NCBI RefSeq assembly: GCF_028736035.1
Contig: NZ_CP117866.1
Location: forward strand, 4,898,001-4,962,000
Direction: 5' to 3'
Length of the DNA stretch: 64,000 bases
From: Streptomyces sp. T12
GTDB taxonomy: Bacteria > Actinomycetota > Actinomycetes > Streptomycetales > Streptomycetaceae
Shown here: in pieces, positions 41,559 through 48,902 of the stretch
Numbering within the stretch: the first letter of the stretch is position 1
Layout of the letters: every line of letters begins with the position of its first letter
Notes under the pieces: generated by a model
Databases searched by the model: none
Told to the model about the DNA's origin: nothing
Seen by the model: only the letters and a program-made list of their open reading frames with translations
Position numbers and translations under genes: made by a program

Positions 41559-42059
41559 TCACTTTCCATCAGGCTGGTGGGCGGTGGCTGCTTCTTCCGG
41601 CAGCGTGCGGCTGCTGATCGCCTCGGTGATGGCGTAGGCGGTCTCCACGAAGGACTCCGCCTGCTGCTGCGACAGATTCCGGGCGGAGGTCTCCTCCAGG
41701 GCCTGCCACAGGGCCGCGATGGGCTCGCGCATCGCCCGGCCCTTGTCGGTGAGGTGGACCACCATGACGCGCCGGTCATGCGCGGCCGGCTCGCGGATGA
41801 CCAGGCCGGCGTCCTGCATGCGGCGTAGCGCCTTGGAGATGGTGGAGTGGTCCACGCCGAGGCATTCGAGCAGCTCGGACTGGGACTGGCCGTCCCGGTC
41901 GAGAAGGTGCATCAGCAGCAGTTCCTGTCCGGGATGCAGGTCCATCTCGCGCAACAGGGCGGCGGCGTAGGTGCGGTGGGCACGGGCGAGTTGGAAGATC
42001 GCGTAGCTCATCGGTCCTGCGCCGGCCGTCGTGGGGATGCGGGGTTCAGGGGTGGGCAT
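41559..42059 (-). CDS. MarR-family transcriptional regulator
   Basis: A 166-residue winged-helix protein. The core is MSYAIFQLARAHRTYAAALL, SQSELLECLGVDHSTISKAL, RRMQDAGLVIREPAAHDRRV with the DxR wing motif, and VHLTDKGRAM. MarR proteins often sense phenolics or redox-active compounds. The ATG at 42059 follows GAGGAACC. It is the third gene of the redox operon, 11 bp after the OYE stop. Tandem operators upstream of the first gene (44155-44199) are its probable sites. Confidence 0.92.
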   Translation of the reverse strand: MPTPEPRIPTTAGAGPMSYAIFQLARAHRTYAAALLREMDLHPGQELLLMHLLDRDGQSQSELLECLGVDHSTISKALRRMQDAGLVIREPAAHDRRVMVVHLTDKGRAMREPIAALWQALEETSARNLSQQQAESFVETAYAITEAISSRTLPEEAATAHQPDGK

Positions 42060-42070
42060 GGTTCGGTTCC

Positions 42071-43132
42071 TCAGACGGTGTGGGTGGGGTAGTCGGTGTA
42101 GCCGGCCGCTCCGCCGCCGTAGAAGGTCGCCGGCTCGGGAGTGTTCAGCGGCGCGCCGGCGCGGAGCCTCTCGACCAGGTCGGGGTTGGCGAGCGCGAGG
42201 GCGCCGACGGAGACGAGGTCGGCCGTGCCGTTGACGATGTCCTTGGCGCGGGCGGGCAGGTCGGTGCCGCCCCGGTTGAGGATCAGCGTGTTCGGCCACA
42301 GCGCGCGCAGGGTGCTCAGCAGCTCCTCGTCGCCGGTGTGCATCACGTGGAGGTAGGCCAGGTCCAGGGGGCGCAGGGCGTCCAGGAGCGCCGGATACAG
42401 CTCGGCGGTGTCGGACTCGGCGATGTCGTTGTAGGGGTTGCCGGGGGATATGCGCAGGCCGGTGCGGTCGGCGCCGATCTCGTCGGCCACCGCAGCGGCG
42501 ACCTCGACGGCGAAGCGGATGCGGTTCTCGATGGACCCGCCGTAGCCATCGGTGCGCTGGTTGGTGTTGTCGGACAGGAACTGGTGCACCAGGTAGCCGT
42601 TGGCTCCGTGGATCTCCACGCCGTCGGCGCCTGCCGCGACGGCGGCCGCTGCGGCACGGCGGAAGTCCTCGACGGTCGCCGCGACCTCCTGCGTCGACAG
42701 GGCACGGGGCGTCGGCATCTCCTGGGGCCCGGACGCGGTGAACATCGCGCCCTGCGGCCGGATCGCCGAAGGGGCGACCGGCCGGCGGCCGTGGGGGGTG
42801 TTGTCGGGGTGGGAGATGCGTCCGGTGTGCATCAGCTGGATGACGATCCGGCCGTCGGCCGCGTGCACGGCGTCGGTGACCTTGCGCCACCCGGCAATCT
42901 GCTCGTCATTGTGGATGCCGGGGGTCAGGAGGTAGCCCTGGCCGTCGGCGGAGGGCTGGGTTCCCTCGGTGATGACGAGCGCGTGCGAGGCCCGCTGGGC
43001 GTAGTACTCGGCGTTCAGCTCGGTCGGTACGCCTTCAGGTGTGGAGCGGTCACGGGTCATGGGGGCCATGACCAGGCGGTGCGGCAGAGATACGCCGCCA
43101 AGAGTGGTCGGCGTCCACAGGGAATCCAGCAT
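42071..43132 (-). CDS. Old Yellow Enzyme-family alkene reductase
   Basis: A 353-residue FMN-dependent TIM-barrel protein. FMN-binding LPHRLVMAPMTRDRS (about residues 16-30) is followed by the substrate pair in GVEIHGANGYLVHQFL, the FLSDNTNQRTDGYGGSIENR signature, and LADLVSVGALALANPDLV near the C-terminus. It reduces activated C=C bonds such as enones with NADPH. It is second in the operon, 83 bp after the quinone-oxidoreductase-like gene. With that gene it may detoxify reactive carbonyls or tailor a butenolide-type product of the nearby AfsA homologue; the latter is speculation. Confidence 0.92.
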   Translation of the reverse strand: MLDSLWTPTTLGGVSLPHRLVMAPMTRDRSTPEGVPTELNAEYYAQRASHALVITEGTQPSADGQGYLLTPGIHNDEQIAGWRKVTDAVHAADGRIVIQLMHTGRISHPDNTPHGRRPVAPSAIRPQGAMFTASGPQEMPTPRALSTQEVAATVEDFRRAAAAAVAAGADGVEIHGANGYLVHQFLSDNTNQRTDGYGGSIENRIRFAVEVAAAVADEIGADRTGLRISPGNPYNDIAESDTAELYPALLDALRPLDLAYLHVMHTGDEELLSTLRALWPNTLILNRGGTDLPARAKDIVNGTADLVSVGALALANPDLVERLRAGAPLNTPEPATFYGGGAAGYTDYPTHTV

Positions 43133-43215
43133 GAGGGGGTCCTTCGATAGAGCGGTGACGGGCCGGTCACCGGAAAGGCAGCGAGTGGTCGTGGGGAGGC
43201 GGTGGGCGGGCGTGC

Positions 43216-44121
43216 TCAGTCGACGGTCAGGACGAGCTTGCCCCGCACGTGCCCGGCGTCGCTGACCTGCTGGGCCGTGGCCGCCTGGTCGAGCGGGTAG
43301 GCGGTGACGGTGGTGACGAGCTTGCCGGCCGCGGCGTCCTGGGCCAGGGCGGCCAAGCGGGCGGTCGAGCGTTCCTGGGACCCCTGGGAGAAGGTGATGC
43401 CCAGCTGCCGTGCACCGAAGTCGGCGATGGTGACGATGCGCTCGGTGCCGCCCCGCAGGGCGATGGAGTCCTCCAGGGCGCCCTTCCCGGCCAGATCGAA
43501 CACCGCGTCCACGCCGTCAGCGGCCAGCGCCCGCACCCGCTCGACCAGACCGTCGCCGTACACGGTCGCGGTGGCGCCGAGCGAGGTGAGGTAGTCCTGG
43601 TTGGAGGGGCCCGCGGTGGCAATGACGCGTGCTCCGCGGGCCGCGGCGAGCTGGACCGCCAGGGTGCCCACCGCTCCGGACGCGCCGTGCATCAGCACGG
43701 TCTCCCCGGCGACCACCCCCAGCAGGTCCAGGACCCGCTCGGCCGTCTCGCCGGCCACCGGCAACGCGAGCGCGTGCTGCCAGTCGAGGCCGGCGGGCTT
43801 GGGGGCCACGGTGGTGGCCAGCGCGTACTGGGCGTACGAGCCGGTGTCCGACCAGCCCAGCACTTCATCGCCGACCTGCACGTCGCTCACGCCCTCACCC
43901 AGGGCGTCCACCACGCCGGCGAGCTCGCCACCGGGGACGGCGGGGAAGGTCGTCGGGCGGACGGCCTCCAGCATCCCGGCGCGGATCTTGCCGTCCAGCG
44001 CGTTCAGCCCGGCGGCCTTCACACGGACTCGGACCTGTCCGGGGCCGGGCTGCGGGACCTCGATGTCCGCCTCGTGCAACACGTCCGGGCCGCCAAACCG
44101 GTCGAAAACGATTGCTCTCAT
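43216..44121 (-). CDS. NADP-dependent quinone-oxidoreductase-like MDR
   Basis: A 301-residue medium-chain dehydrogenase/reductase without zinc ligands. The N-terminal GroES-like domain contains AAGLNALDGKIRAGML. The cofactor domain has HGASGAVGTLAVQLAAARGA (about residues 144-163) and ends HVRGKLVLTVD. Zinc-free members reduce quinones or enones with NADPH. It is the first gene of the redox operon. Two copies of GTGGCTRGCCA lie 35-80 bp upstream of its ATG. Confidence 0.9.
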   Translation of the reverse strand: MRAIVFDRFGGPDVLHEADIEVPQPGPGQVRVRVKAAGLNALDGKIRAGMLEAVRPTTFPAVPGGELAGVVDALGEGVSDVQVGDEVLGWSDTGSYAQYALATTVAPKPAGLDWQHALALPVAGETAERVLDLLGVVAGETVLMHGASGAVGTLAVQLAAARGARVIATAGPSNQDYLTSLGATATVYGDGLVERVRALAADGVDAVFDLAGKGALEDSIALRGGTERIVTIADFGARQLGITFSQGSQERSTARLAALAQDAAAGKLVTTVTAYPLDQAATAQQVSDAGHVRGKLVLTVD

Positions 44122-44153
44122 GATGACTCCATTCCCTTTGGGCCACCAAAAGC

Positions 44154-44203
44154 GTGGCTGGCCACATAATCACCGTAACAGCAATCATGTGGCTAGCCAA
44201 GTA
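44154..44203. promoter_or_regulatory. tandem MarR-type operators
   Basis: GTGGCTGGCCACATAAT (44154-44170) and GTGGCTAGCCAAGTAAT (44189-44205) are direct repeats whose cores TGGCTGGCCA and TGGCTAGCCA are palindromic. Their centres are 35 bp apart. They lie immediately before the redox operon, which encodes a MarR regulator. The second core is a perfect 10-bp palindrome. Confidence 0.6.
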
Positions 44204-44291
44204 ATGCCGGACGTAGGGGCGAGGTAGCCACCTCGCCTCGCTTCGGGGTGTGTGATCACTTGCGTGGCCGACCACGTGAACGAACGCGGCA

Positions 44292-44643
44292 ACCGCCCGG
44301 AGAGCCGGGCAGTCCCTCGACGCGCAGCTCGACTCACTCGCCGAGGCCGGGGTGATGCGCGTCTTCTCGGAGAAGATCTCCACCCGCGCCACCCGGCGCC
44401 CCGAGCTGGAGGCCGCCGTGAAGCTTGCCGGGGAGATCCGCTCCTCCGGCATCGCGGTAACCCTGGTCGTCCACGAGCACCAACGGCTCGGCCGCGGTAT
44501 CGAACTCGCCATGCTCGCCGAAGAGCTGAAGGCCAGCGACGTCGGCCTGGGGTTCCTCACCAGGGAGCTGAAGGATGGAGCGCGAGTACATTCGCGACCG
44601 CACCCTCGAAGGCCACGAGTCCGCCCGCCAAGGGAAGTCATGA
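44292..44643 (+). pseudogene. decayed serine recombinase (resolvase/invertase)
   Basis: Two frames together recover resolvase sequence. Frame 1, from about 44292, reads ARRAGQSLDAQLDSLAEAGV, MRVFSEKISTRATRRPELEA, VTLVVHEHQRLGRG and LAEELKASDVGLGFLTRELK. Frame 2, from 44575, reads MEREYIRDRTLEGHESARQG before a stop at 44641. The N-terminus with the catalytic serine is missing, about 15 residues between the frames are deleted, and the C-terminal helix-turn-helix is absent. It is a relic of a mobile element and marks this as an insertion-prone site. Its 3' end carries the ribosome-binding site and start of the AfsA-like gene. Confidence 0.85.
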
Positions 44644-45629
44644 TCGAATCTCCCGCTCCTACCGCCCCTGCCGAGCCCACTGCCGGGATCACCACCCTCA
44701 GTGCTCAGACGCTGACGAGCACGGTGCCGCGCGAGTTCGTGCATCGCGCAGCGGTGGCCGAGGTCTTCCTGATCGACTGGGCCCCCAAGAGCAACACTCA
44801 CTTCACGGTCCGGGCCCAATGGCCCAGAGGACACTCCTTCTTCGTACCGATATCCCGGCACTTCGACCCCATGCTGGTGGCAGAGACGATCCGACAGGCC
44901 GGAGCGCTGCTGGCGCACGCGGCCTTCCAGGTTCCGCTCGACTACAAGTTCCTGATGTGGAATCTCAACTACACGGTTCTGCCCGAGCACTTGGCCATCG
45001 GAGCGCAGCCGGCGGACCTCGAGCTGGAGATCGTCTGCGACGACATCCGCCGCCGCGGAACCCGACTGACCGGTCTCTCCTATACCGCTGTCATACGGCT
45101 CGGCGGCAAGACGATCGCGACGGGCAGCGCGAGCTACGCGTGCACATCCCCTGTCGCCTACCACCGGCTCCGGGCCGGACGGCTCGACGTCGGGGCGGCA
45201 CCGCTCCACCCCGCCCCCGCCGTGTGGCCCCCGTCCGTCAACCGCCGGCACAGCAGCGATGTCGTCCTGTCCCCCACCGGCCAGCCCCGGCGGTGGCAGT
45301 TGCGCGCCGAGACGGACCACCCCGTGCTGTTCGACCACTACGTGGATCACATCCCCGGCATGGTGCTCCTGGAGGCAGCACGCCAAGCGGTCACCGCCCT
45401 CACACCCGGCGAGAGCGGTCTCCTGCCGATCGGCGTCGACGCGTCCTTCACCAAGTACGTCGAGTTCAGCAGCCCCTGCTGGATCACCGCCGAGCCCCTC
45501 ACCGATCCCACCGAGAGCGTCGGGGGATGGCACGTGCGGGCCGAGCAGGACGGGGAGACCGTCTTCGACGCCACGACCACGGTTGTCGACCCCGCCATGA
45601 CCATGACCGCGGCCATGGCCACGGTCTAG
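44640..45629 (+). CDS. AfsA/ScbA-family gamma-butyrolactone synthase homologue
   Basis: A 329-residue protein with two A-factor biosynthesis hotdog repeats. Repeat 1: VPREFVHRAAVAEVFLIDWA, HFDPMLVAETIRQAGALLAH. Repeat 2: DHPVLFDHYVDHIPGMVLLE, AARQAVTAL. AfsA/ScbA condense a beta-ketoacyl chain with dihydroxyacetone phosphate on the way to gamma-butyrolactone signals. The ATG at 44640 follows AAGGGAAG, both inside the recombinase remnant. The frame is open further upstream through the remnant but that part is not AfsA-like. No ScbR-type TetR receptor lies beside it; a MarR-controlled redox operon does. It may make an orphan signal. Confidence 0.9.
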   Translation: MIESPAPTAPAEPTAGITTLSAQTLTSTVPREFVHRAAVAEVFLIDWAPKSNTHFTVRAQWPRGHSFFVPISRHFDPMLVAETIRQAGALLAHAAFQVPLDYKFLMWNLNYTVLPEHLAIGAQPADLELEIVCDDIRRRGTRLTGLSYTAVIRLGGKTIATGSASYACTSPVAYHRLRAGRLDVGAAPLHPAPAVWPPSVNRRHSSDVVLSPTGQPRRWQLRAETDHPVLFDHYVDHIPGMVLLEAARQAVTALTPGESGLLPIGVDASFTKYVEFSSPCWITAEPLTDPTESVGGWHVRAEQDGETVFDATTTVVDPAMTMTAAMATV

Positions 45630-45673
45630 GTCCGCACCGGACAGCACCCAACGACACCGGGGAAGCTCCTCGT

Positions 45674-45701
45674 CGGCCTGCCGTCCGCACACGGCAGGCC
45701 G
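45674..45701 (+). terminator. terminator hairpin after the AfsA-like gene
   Basis: CGGCCTGCCGT (45674-45684) and ACGGCAGGCCG (45691-45701) pair perfectly over 11 bp with a 6-nt loop, 45 bp past the stop. No T tract follows. Confidence 0.65.
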
Positions 45702-45883
45702 GCCGCGGACCTCATCTTCGTACCCACCGTCCAGGCACGGGCAACGCGTTGCTGTCGGGAAGGTCAAGGCAGGCGCGGGAGAACACCAAGAGCCGGCCAA
45801 CGGTCGATCATGAATTCCCCGCGCCCGGCCATGATTCTGCAAGGGGAACGTTTATTTGAAACTTCGAGCGTACGTTCCACCCC

Positions 45884-46657
45884 GTGAACTCAGACAGATC
45901 CGCCGACTCACCGTCGGCCACCACTGCTCACACGCGGTTCGCCCTCCCCTCTCTCGCCCGCCGCGCACTCCTGCGGGCCGGGCTGACCGGGACCGCGGCT
46001 CTGGGGGCCACCGCCGCCCTCGGTACGGGCTCCGCCTCCGCCGCCCCCAGCACCAGCGGCTCCCGCCGTCGCCCCAGCACTCCCGGCGAAGCCCTGCGTG
46101 AGCTCGCCGCGGGCAACCAGCGCTGGCGCACCTTCTGTGAGCGGCACCCCGACGAGTCGCCCGCCGTGCGGCAGAGTCTGACGACGGGTCAGCACCCGTT
46201 CGCCGTCGTCCTCGGCTGCATCGACTCCCGGGTGCCGCCGGAGCTCGTCTTCGACCAGGGCCTCGGTGACCTGATGACCGTGCGCAGCGCCGGTGAGGTG
46301 CTGGACGAGGCCGTGCTCGGCAGCGTCGCCTACGGCGTGCTCGAACTGGACATCCCGCTGGTGCTGGTCCTCGGCCACCAGTCGTGCGGTGCGGTGAAGG
46401 CCTCCGTCGCGGCGGACGAGTCGGGTGAGCGGCTGCCGGCCCACATCCAGTACATCGCCGACCAGATAGCGCCGAACATAGACCGCACCAAGGAGGGCGA
46501 CGCCCGCGTCGACTCCACCATCGACGCCAACGTACGGGCCGTCCGCGCCCGCCTCGCCGCGGAGCCCGACCTCGCCGCGAAGGTGGCCTCCGGCGAACTG
46601 GCCATCGTCGGCGCCCGCTACGAGCTGGACACGCAGCGCGTCCACCGGGTCGCCTGA
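45884..46657 (+). CDS. Tat-exported beta-carbonic anhydrase
   Basis: A 257-residue protein. The N-terminus has a Tat-like signal (SLARRALLRAGLTGTAALGA, cleavage near ASA). The enzyme domain has the zinc ligands in VLGCIDSRVPPE (Cys and Asp) and LGHQSCGAVKA (His and Cys), and the MTVRSAGEVLD segment. It hydrates CO2 outside the membrane. The GTG at 45884 has no Shine-Dalgarno. TACGTT ends 7 nt upstream, and the arms GGAACGT (45845-45851) and ACGTTCC (45872-45878) flank the promoter region. Confidence 0.9.
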   Translation: MNSDRSADSPSATTAHTRFALPSLARRALLRAGLTGTAALGATAALGTGSASAAPSTSGSRRRPSTPGEALRELAAGNQRWRTFCERHPDESPAVRQSLTTGQHPFAVVLGCIDSRVPPELVFDQGLGDLMTVRSAGEVLDEAVLGSVAYGVLELDIPLVLVLGHQSCGAVKASVAADESGERLPAHIQYIADQIAPNIDRTKEGDARVDSTIDANVRAVRARLAAEPDLAAKVASGELAIVGARYELDTQRVHRVA

Positions 46658-46702
46658 CGACCACACTCCGGCGGGGCCACGGGCGGGTGCGGGTGCGGGC
46701 GG

Positions 46703-48481
46703 TCAACGTCTGAGGACGAGGGTTTCCTCCGTCAACCTCCCCGCCACCGGCCCCGCCACCGGCCCCGCCAGCCGCGCATAGACCCCGCCCCGAGCCACCA
46801 ACTCCCCGTGCGTGCCCGCCTCCACCAGCCGGCCGCCGTCCACGACCAGCACCCGGTCCGCATCCGGCGCCAGGCTCAGATCGTGGGTGATCATGATCGT
46901 CGTACGGCCGGACATGAGGCGGCGCAACGGCTGTACGACCTGGCGGGCGGCCACCGAGTCCAGCCCGGCTGTCGGTTCGTCCAGGACCAGGACAGGCGCG
47001 GCGCGCAGCATCGCGCGGGCGATCGTGATCCGCTTCAGCTGACCGCCGGACAGGGCCGCCGTGCCGGGGGCGACCTGCGTGTCGTATCCCCCGGGCAGCG
47101 CGGCGATGAAGTCGTGCGCCGCCGCCGCGCGCGCCGCCCGCTCGATGTCCTCGTCGCTCGCGCCCGGGCGGCCGCACTCGATGTTCTCGCGGATGGTGCC
47201 GTTGAGGATCAGTGTCTCCTGGGGCAGCAGCGCCACGTTCTCGCGCAGGAACTGCAGCGACAGGTCCGTGAGCGGCATTCCGTCCAGGGTGATCGCGCCC
47301 GCCGCCGGGTCGTAGAAGCGGGTGAGGAGCTTGGCCGTCGTCGACTTGCCCGCGCCGCTCGGGCCCGTGATGATCACCAGCTCTCCGGGGCCGGCCGTGA
47401 AGGTCAGGTCCGTCAGCGACTCCCTGGTGGAACCCGGGTAGCGGAAGGACACCCCGTGGAAGCCGACCCAGCCGCGCACCGGCCACGGCGCGAGGGGCCG
47501 GGCGGGGTCGGTGACGGCCGGCTCGGCGTCCAGGATCTCGCCGAGGCGCCGGGCGCCGGCGGTGGCGGCGGTGAGGGTGAGGCCGAGCCGGCCGAGGTTG
47601 CGGATCGGCGGGTAGAGGTAGCCGACGAAGGCGGCGAAGGCGAGGAGTTGGCCGAGTGTCATACGGTCGGCCGAGATCTCCCAGACGCCCAGGCCGATCA
47701 CGGCGAGCACGCAGATCGTCTCCACGACCTCGACGAACTGCTCGTACATCTCGCTCAGCCGCGCCCCGCGCACGGACGCCTTCATCCACGCCCGCGCCTC
47801 GCGGTCGAGCCGCCGCTCCTCGTCCCGGCTGCGGTTGTAGGCCTGGGTCAGCACCACATTGCCCAGGGACTCCTCCACCACCGAGGTGATCGCGCCGTCC
47901 GCCACCCGCTCGTCCTGGGACGCCGTGCGGATACGGCCGGAGAAGCGGCGGGCGGCCAGCAGGAACAGGGGCGCCAGGACGAAGGTGGCCAGGGCCAGGT
48001 CCCAGCGCAGGTACAGGGCCGCCGCCGAGTAGAAGACCGCCGAGAAGGCGGCGGAGACGGTGCCGACCACGCCCGACACGACCATCTGCTCGATGGCCTC
48101 GACGTCCCCGGTGAGCCGCTCGACCAGGTCGCCCTGCCGGTGTTTCTGGAAGAAATGCGGCGGCAGCTCCTGGACGTGCCGGAAGACCTTCGCGCGCAGC
48201 CTCAGCACAAATCTCTCGGCGGTCCAGGTGGCGAGCGAATTACCGAGATAGCCGACGAACGCGCCCAGCACCGCGACGCCCAGCCAGGCCGCCGCCGGGC
48301 CCCAGAAAGCCGCCAGTGAACCGGCCTTCAGCGCGTTGTCGGTGAGCTCGGCGAACAGCAGGATCGAGGCGGTCTCGGCGAGCGCGGCGACGACGACGCA
48401 GGCCACGATGGCCGCCAGCCATTTCCGGTCGCCGCGCGTCAGCGGCCAGAAACGCCGGAAGGCCGTACGCACTTCCCTCAT
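46703..48481 (-). CDS. ABC transporter, fused permease and ATPase (exporter type)
   Basis: A 592-residue half-transporter. Six membrane helices occupy about residues 20-320. The ATPase domain has Walker A GPSGAGKSTTAKLL, Q-loop LLPQETLIL, signature LSGGQLKRITIARAM, Walker B VLVLDEPTAGLDS and H-loop MITHDLS. The architecture is that of MsbA/lipid or peptide exporters working as a homodimer. The ATG at 48481 is chosen where the helical N-terminus begins. A 43-residue cationic peptide gene lies 99 bp upstream in the same direction, making export of that peptide a reasonable guess. Confidence 0.9.
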   Translation of the reverse strand: MREVRTAFRRFWPLTRGDRKWLAAIVACVVVAALAETASILLFAELTDNALKAGSLAAFWGPAAAWLGVAVLGAFVGYLGNSLATWTAERFVLRLRAKVFRHVQELPPHFFQKHRQGDLVERLTGDVEAIEQMVVSGVVGTVSAAFSAVFYSAAALYLRWDLALATFVLAPLFLLAARRFSGRIRTASQDERVADGAITSVVEESLGNVVLTQAYNRSRDEERRLDREARAWMKASVRGARLSEMYEQFVEVVETICVLAVIGLGVWEISADRMTLGQLLAFAAFVGYLYPPIRNLGRLGLTLTAATAGARRLGEILDAEPAVTDPARPLAPWPVRGWVGFHGVSFRYPGSTRESLTDLTFTAGPGELVIITGPSGAGKSTTAKLLTRFYDPAAGAITLDGMPLTDLSLQFLRENVALLPQETLILNGTIRENIECGRPGASDEDIERAARAAAAHDFIAALPGGYDTQVAPGTAALSGGQLKRITIARAMLRAAPVLVLDEPTAGLDSVAARQVVQPLRRLMSGRTTIMITHDLSLAPDADRVLVVDGGRLVEAGTHGELVARGGVYARLAGPVAGPVAGRLTEETLVLRR

Positions 48482-48580
48482 GCTCAAGTCCCTTTCCCGG
48501 CACCGGAGAAGACCTCCGGGCATGACGGAGGCGGGGCCCCGAAGCCGAGCGCTCCGGTGACCCCGCCTCGTCCGTCGGCC

Positions 48581-48712
48581 TCAGCCCTTGTGCGCGACCG
48601 GGCGGCGCTTCGGGGCCGCCTTCTTCGGGGCGGCAGAAGCCTTCTGCTTCTTGGCGGCCGGGGCGGCGGTCTTGCAGTTCTTCTTCACGGGGGCGATCTT
48701 GTGGAAGCTCAT
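48581..48712 (-). CDS. 43-residue cationic Lys/Ala/Pro-rich peptide
   Basis: The frame from the ATG at 48712 gives MSFHKIAPVKKNCKTAAPAA, then KKQKASAAPKKAAPKRRPV and AHKG. It has 13 Lys or Arg, no acidic residue, one cysteine, and repeated AAPKK-like units. GGAAAGAG precedes the ATG. It is too short for standard gene finders. It sits directly upstream of an ABC exporter in the same direction. It could be an exported antimicrobial or signalling peptide or a RiPP precursor, or a small nucleic-acid-binding protein like a histone H1 tail. No modification enzyme is nearby. Confidence 0.65.
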   Translation of the reverse strand: MSFHKIAPVKKNCKTAAPAAKKQKASAAPKKAAPKRRPVAHKG

Positions 48713-48737
48713 GCGGATTTCTCTTTCCTGTGAATTA

Positions 48738-48786
48738 CTAGGATTTACCTAGGTCGCTTGCTTTCATGTCGTTCGCTTTCGACATG
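48738..48786. promoter_or_regulatory. paired inverted repeats upstream of the cationic peptide
   Basis: CTAGG-ATTTA-CCTAG at 48738-48752 and CATGTCG-TTCGCTTT-CGACATG at 48765-48786 lie 26-75 bp upstream of the peptide start, in AT-rich sequence. Both stems are perfect (5 and 7 bp). They may be operator sites for regulation of the peptide-exporter operon. Confidence 0.45.
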
Positions 48787-48849
48787 GAAAACATTACGGG
48801 ACGCCGGAGCCGGAAAAAGCCAAATCCGCTGAGACCTCGATGAATTACA

Positions 48850-48867
48850 CCTGAGACCATTCTCAGG
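48850..48867 (-). terminator. hairpin after the second DUF2993 gene
   Basis: CCTGAGA (48850-48856) pairs with TCTCAGG (48861-48867) over a 4-nt loop. It lies 36 bp beyond the DUF2993 stop and before the promoter region of the cationic peptide gene on the same strand. Confidence 0.55.
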
Positions 48868-48902
48868 GAGATCCGGGAACCGAACCGGAATTCACACAGG
48901 AT

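Noticed and set aside
44352..44639. N-terminal extension of the AfsA-like protein through the recombinase relic
   Set aside because: The frame is open from 44352, but the residues match a resolvase, and a good ribosome-binding site and ATG occur at 44640, where AfsA similarity begins.
45845..45878. GGAACGT/ACGTTCC inverted repeat upstream of the carbonic anhydrase as an ECF-sigma promoter
   Set aside because: The GGAAC to CGTT spacing is 23 nt, outside the usual 16-18. It could be an operator, but the evidence is thin.
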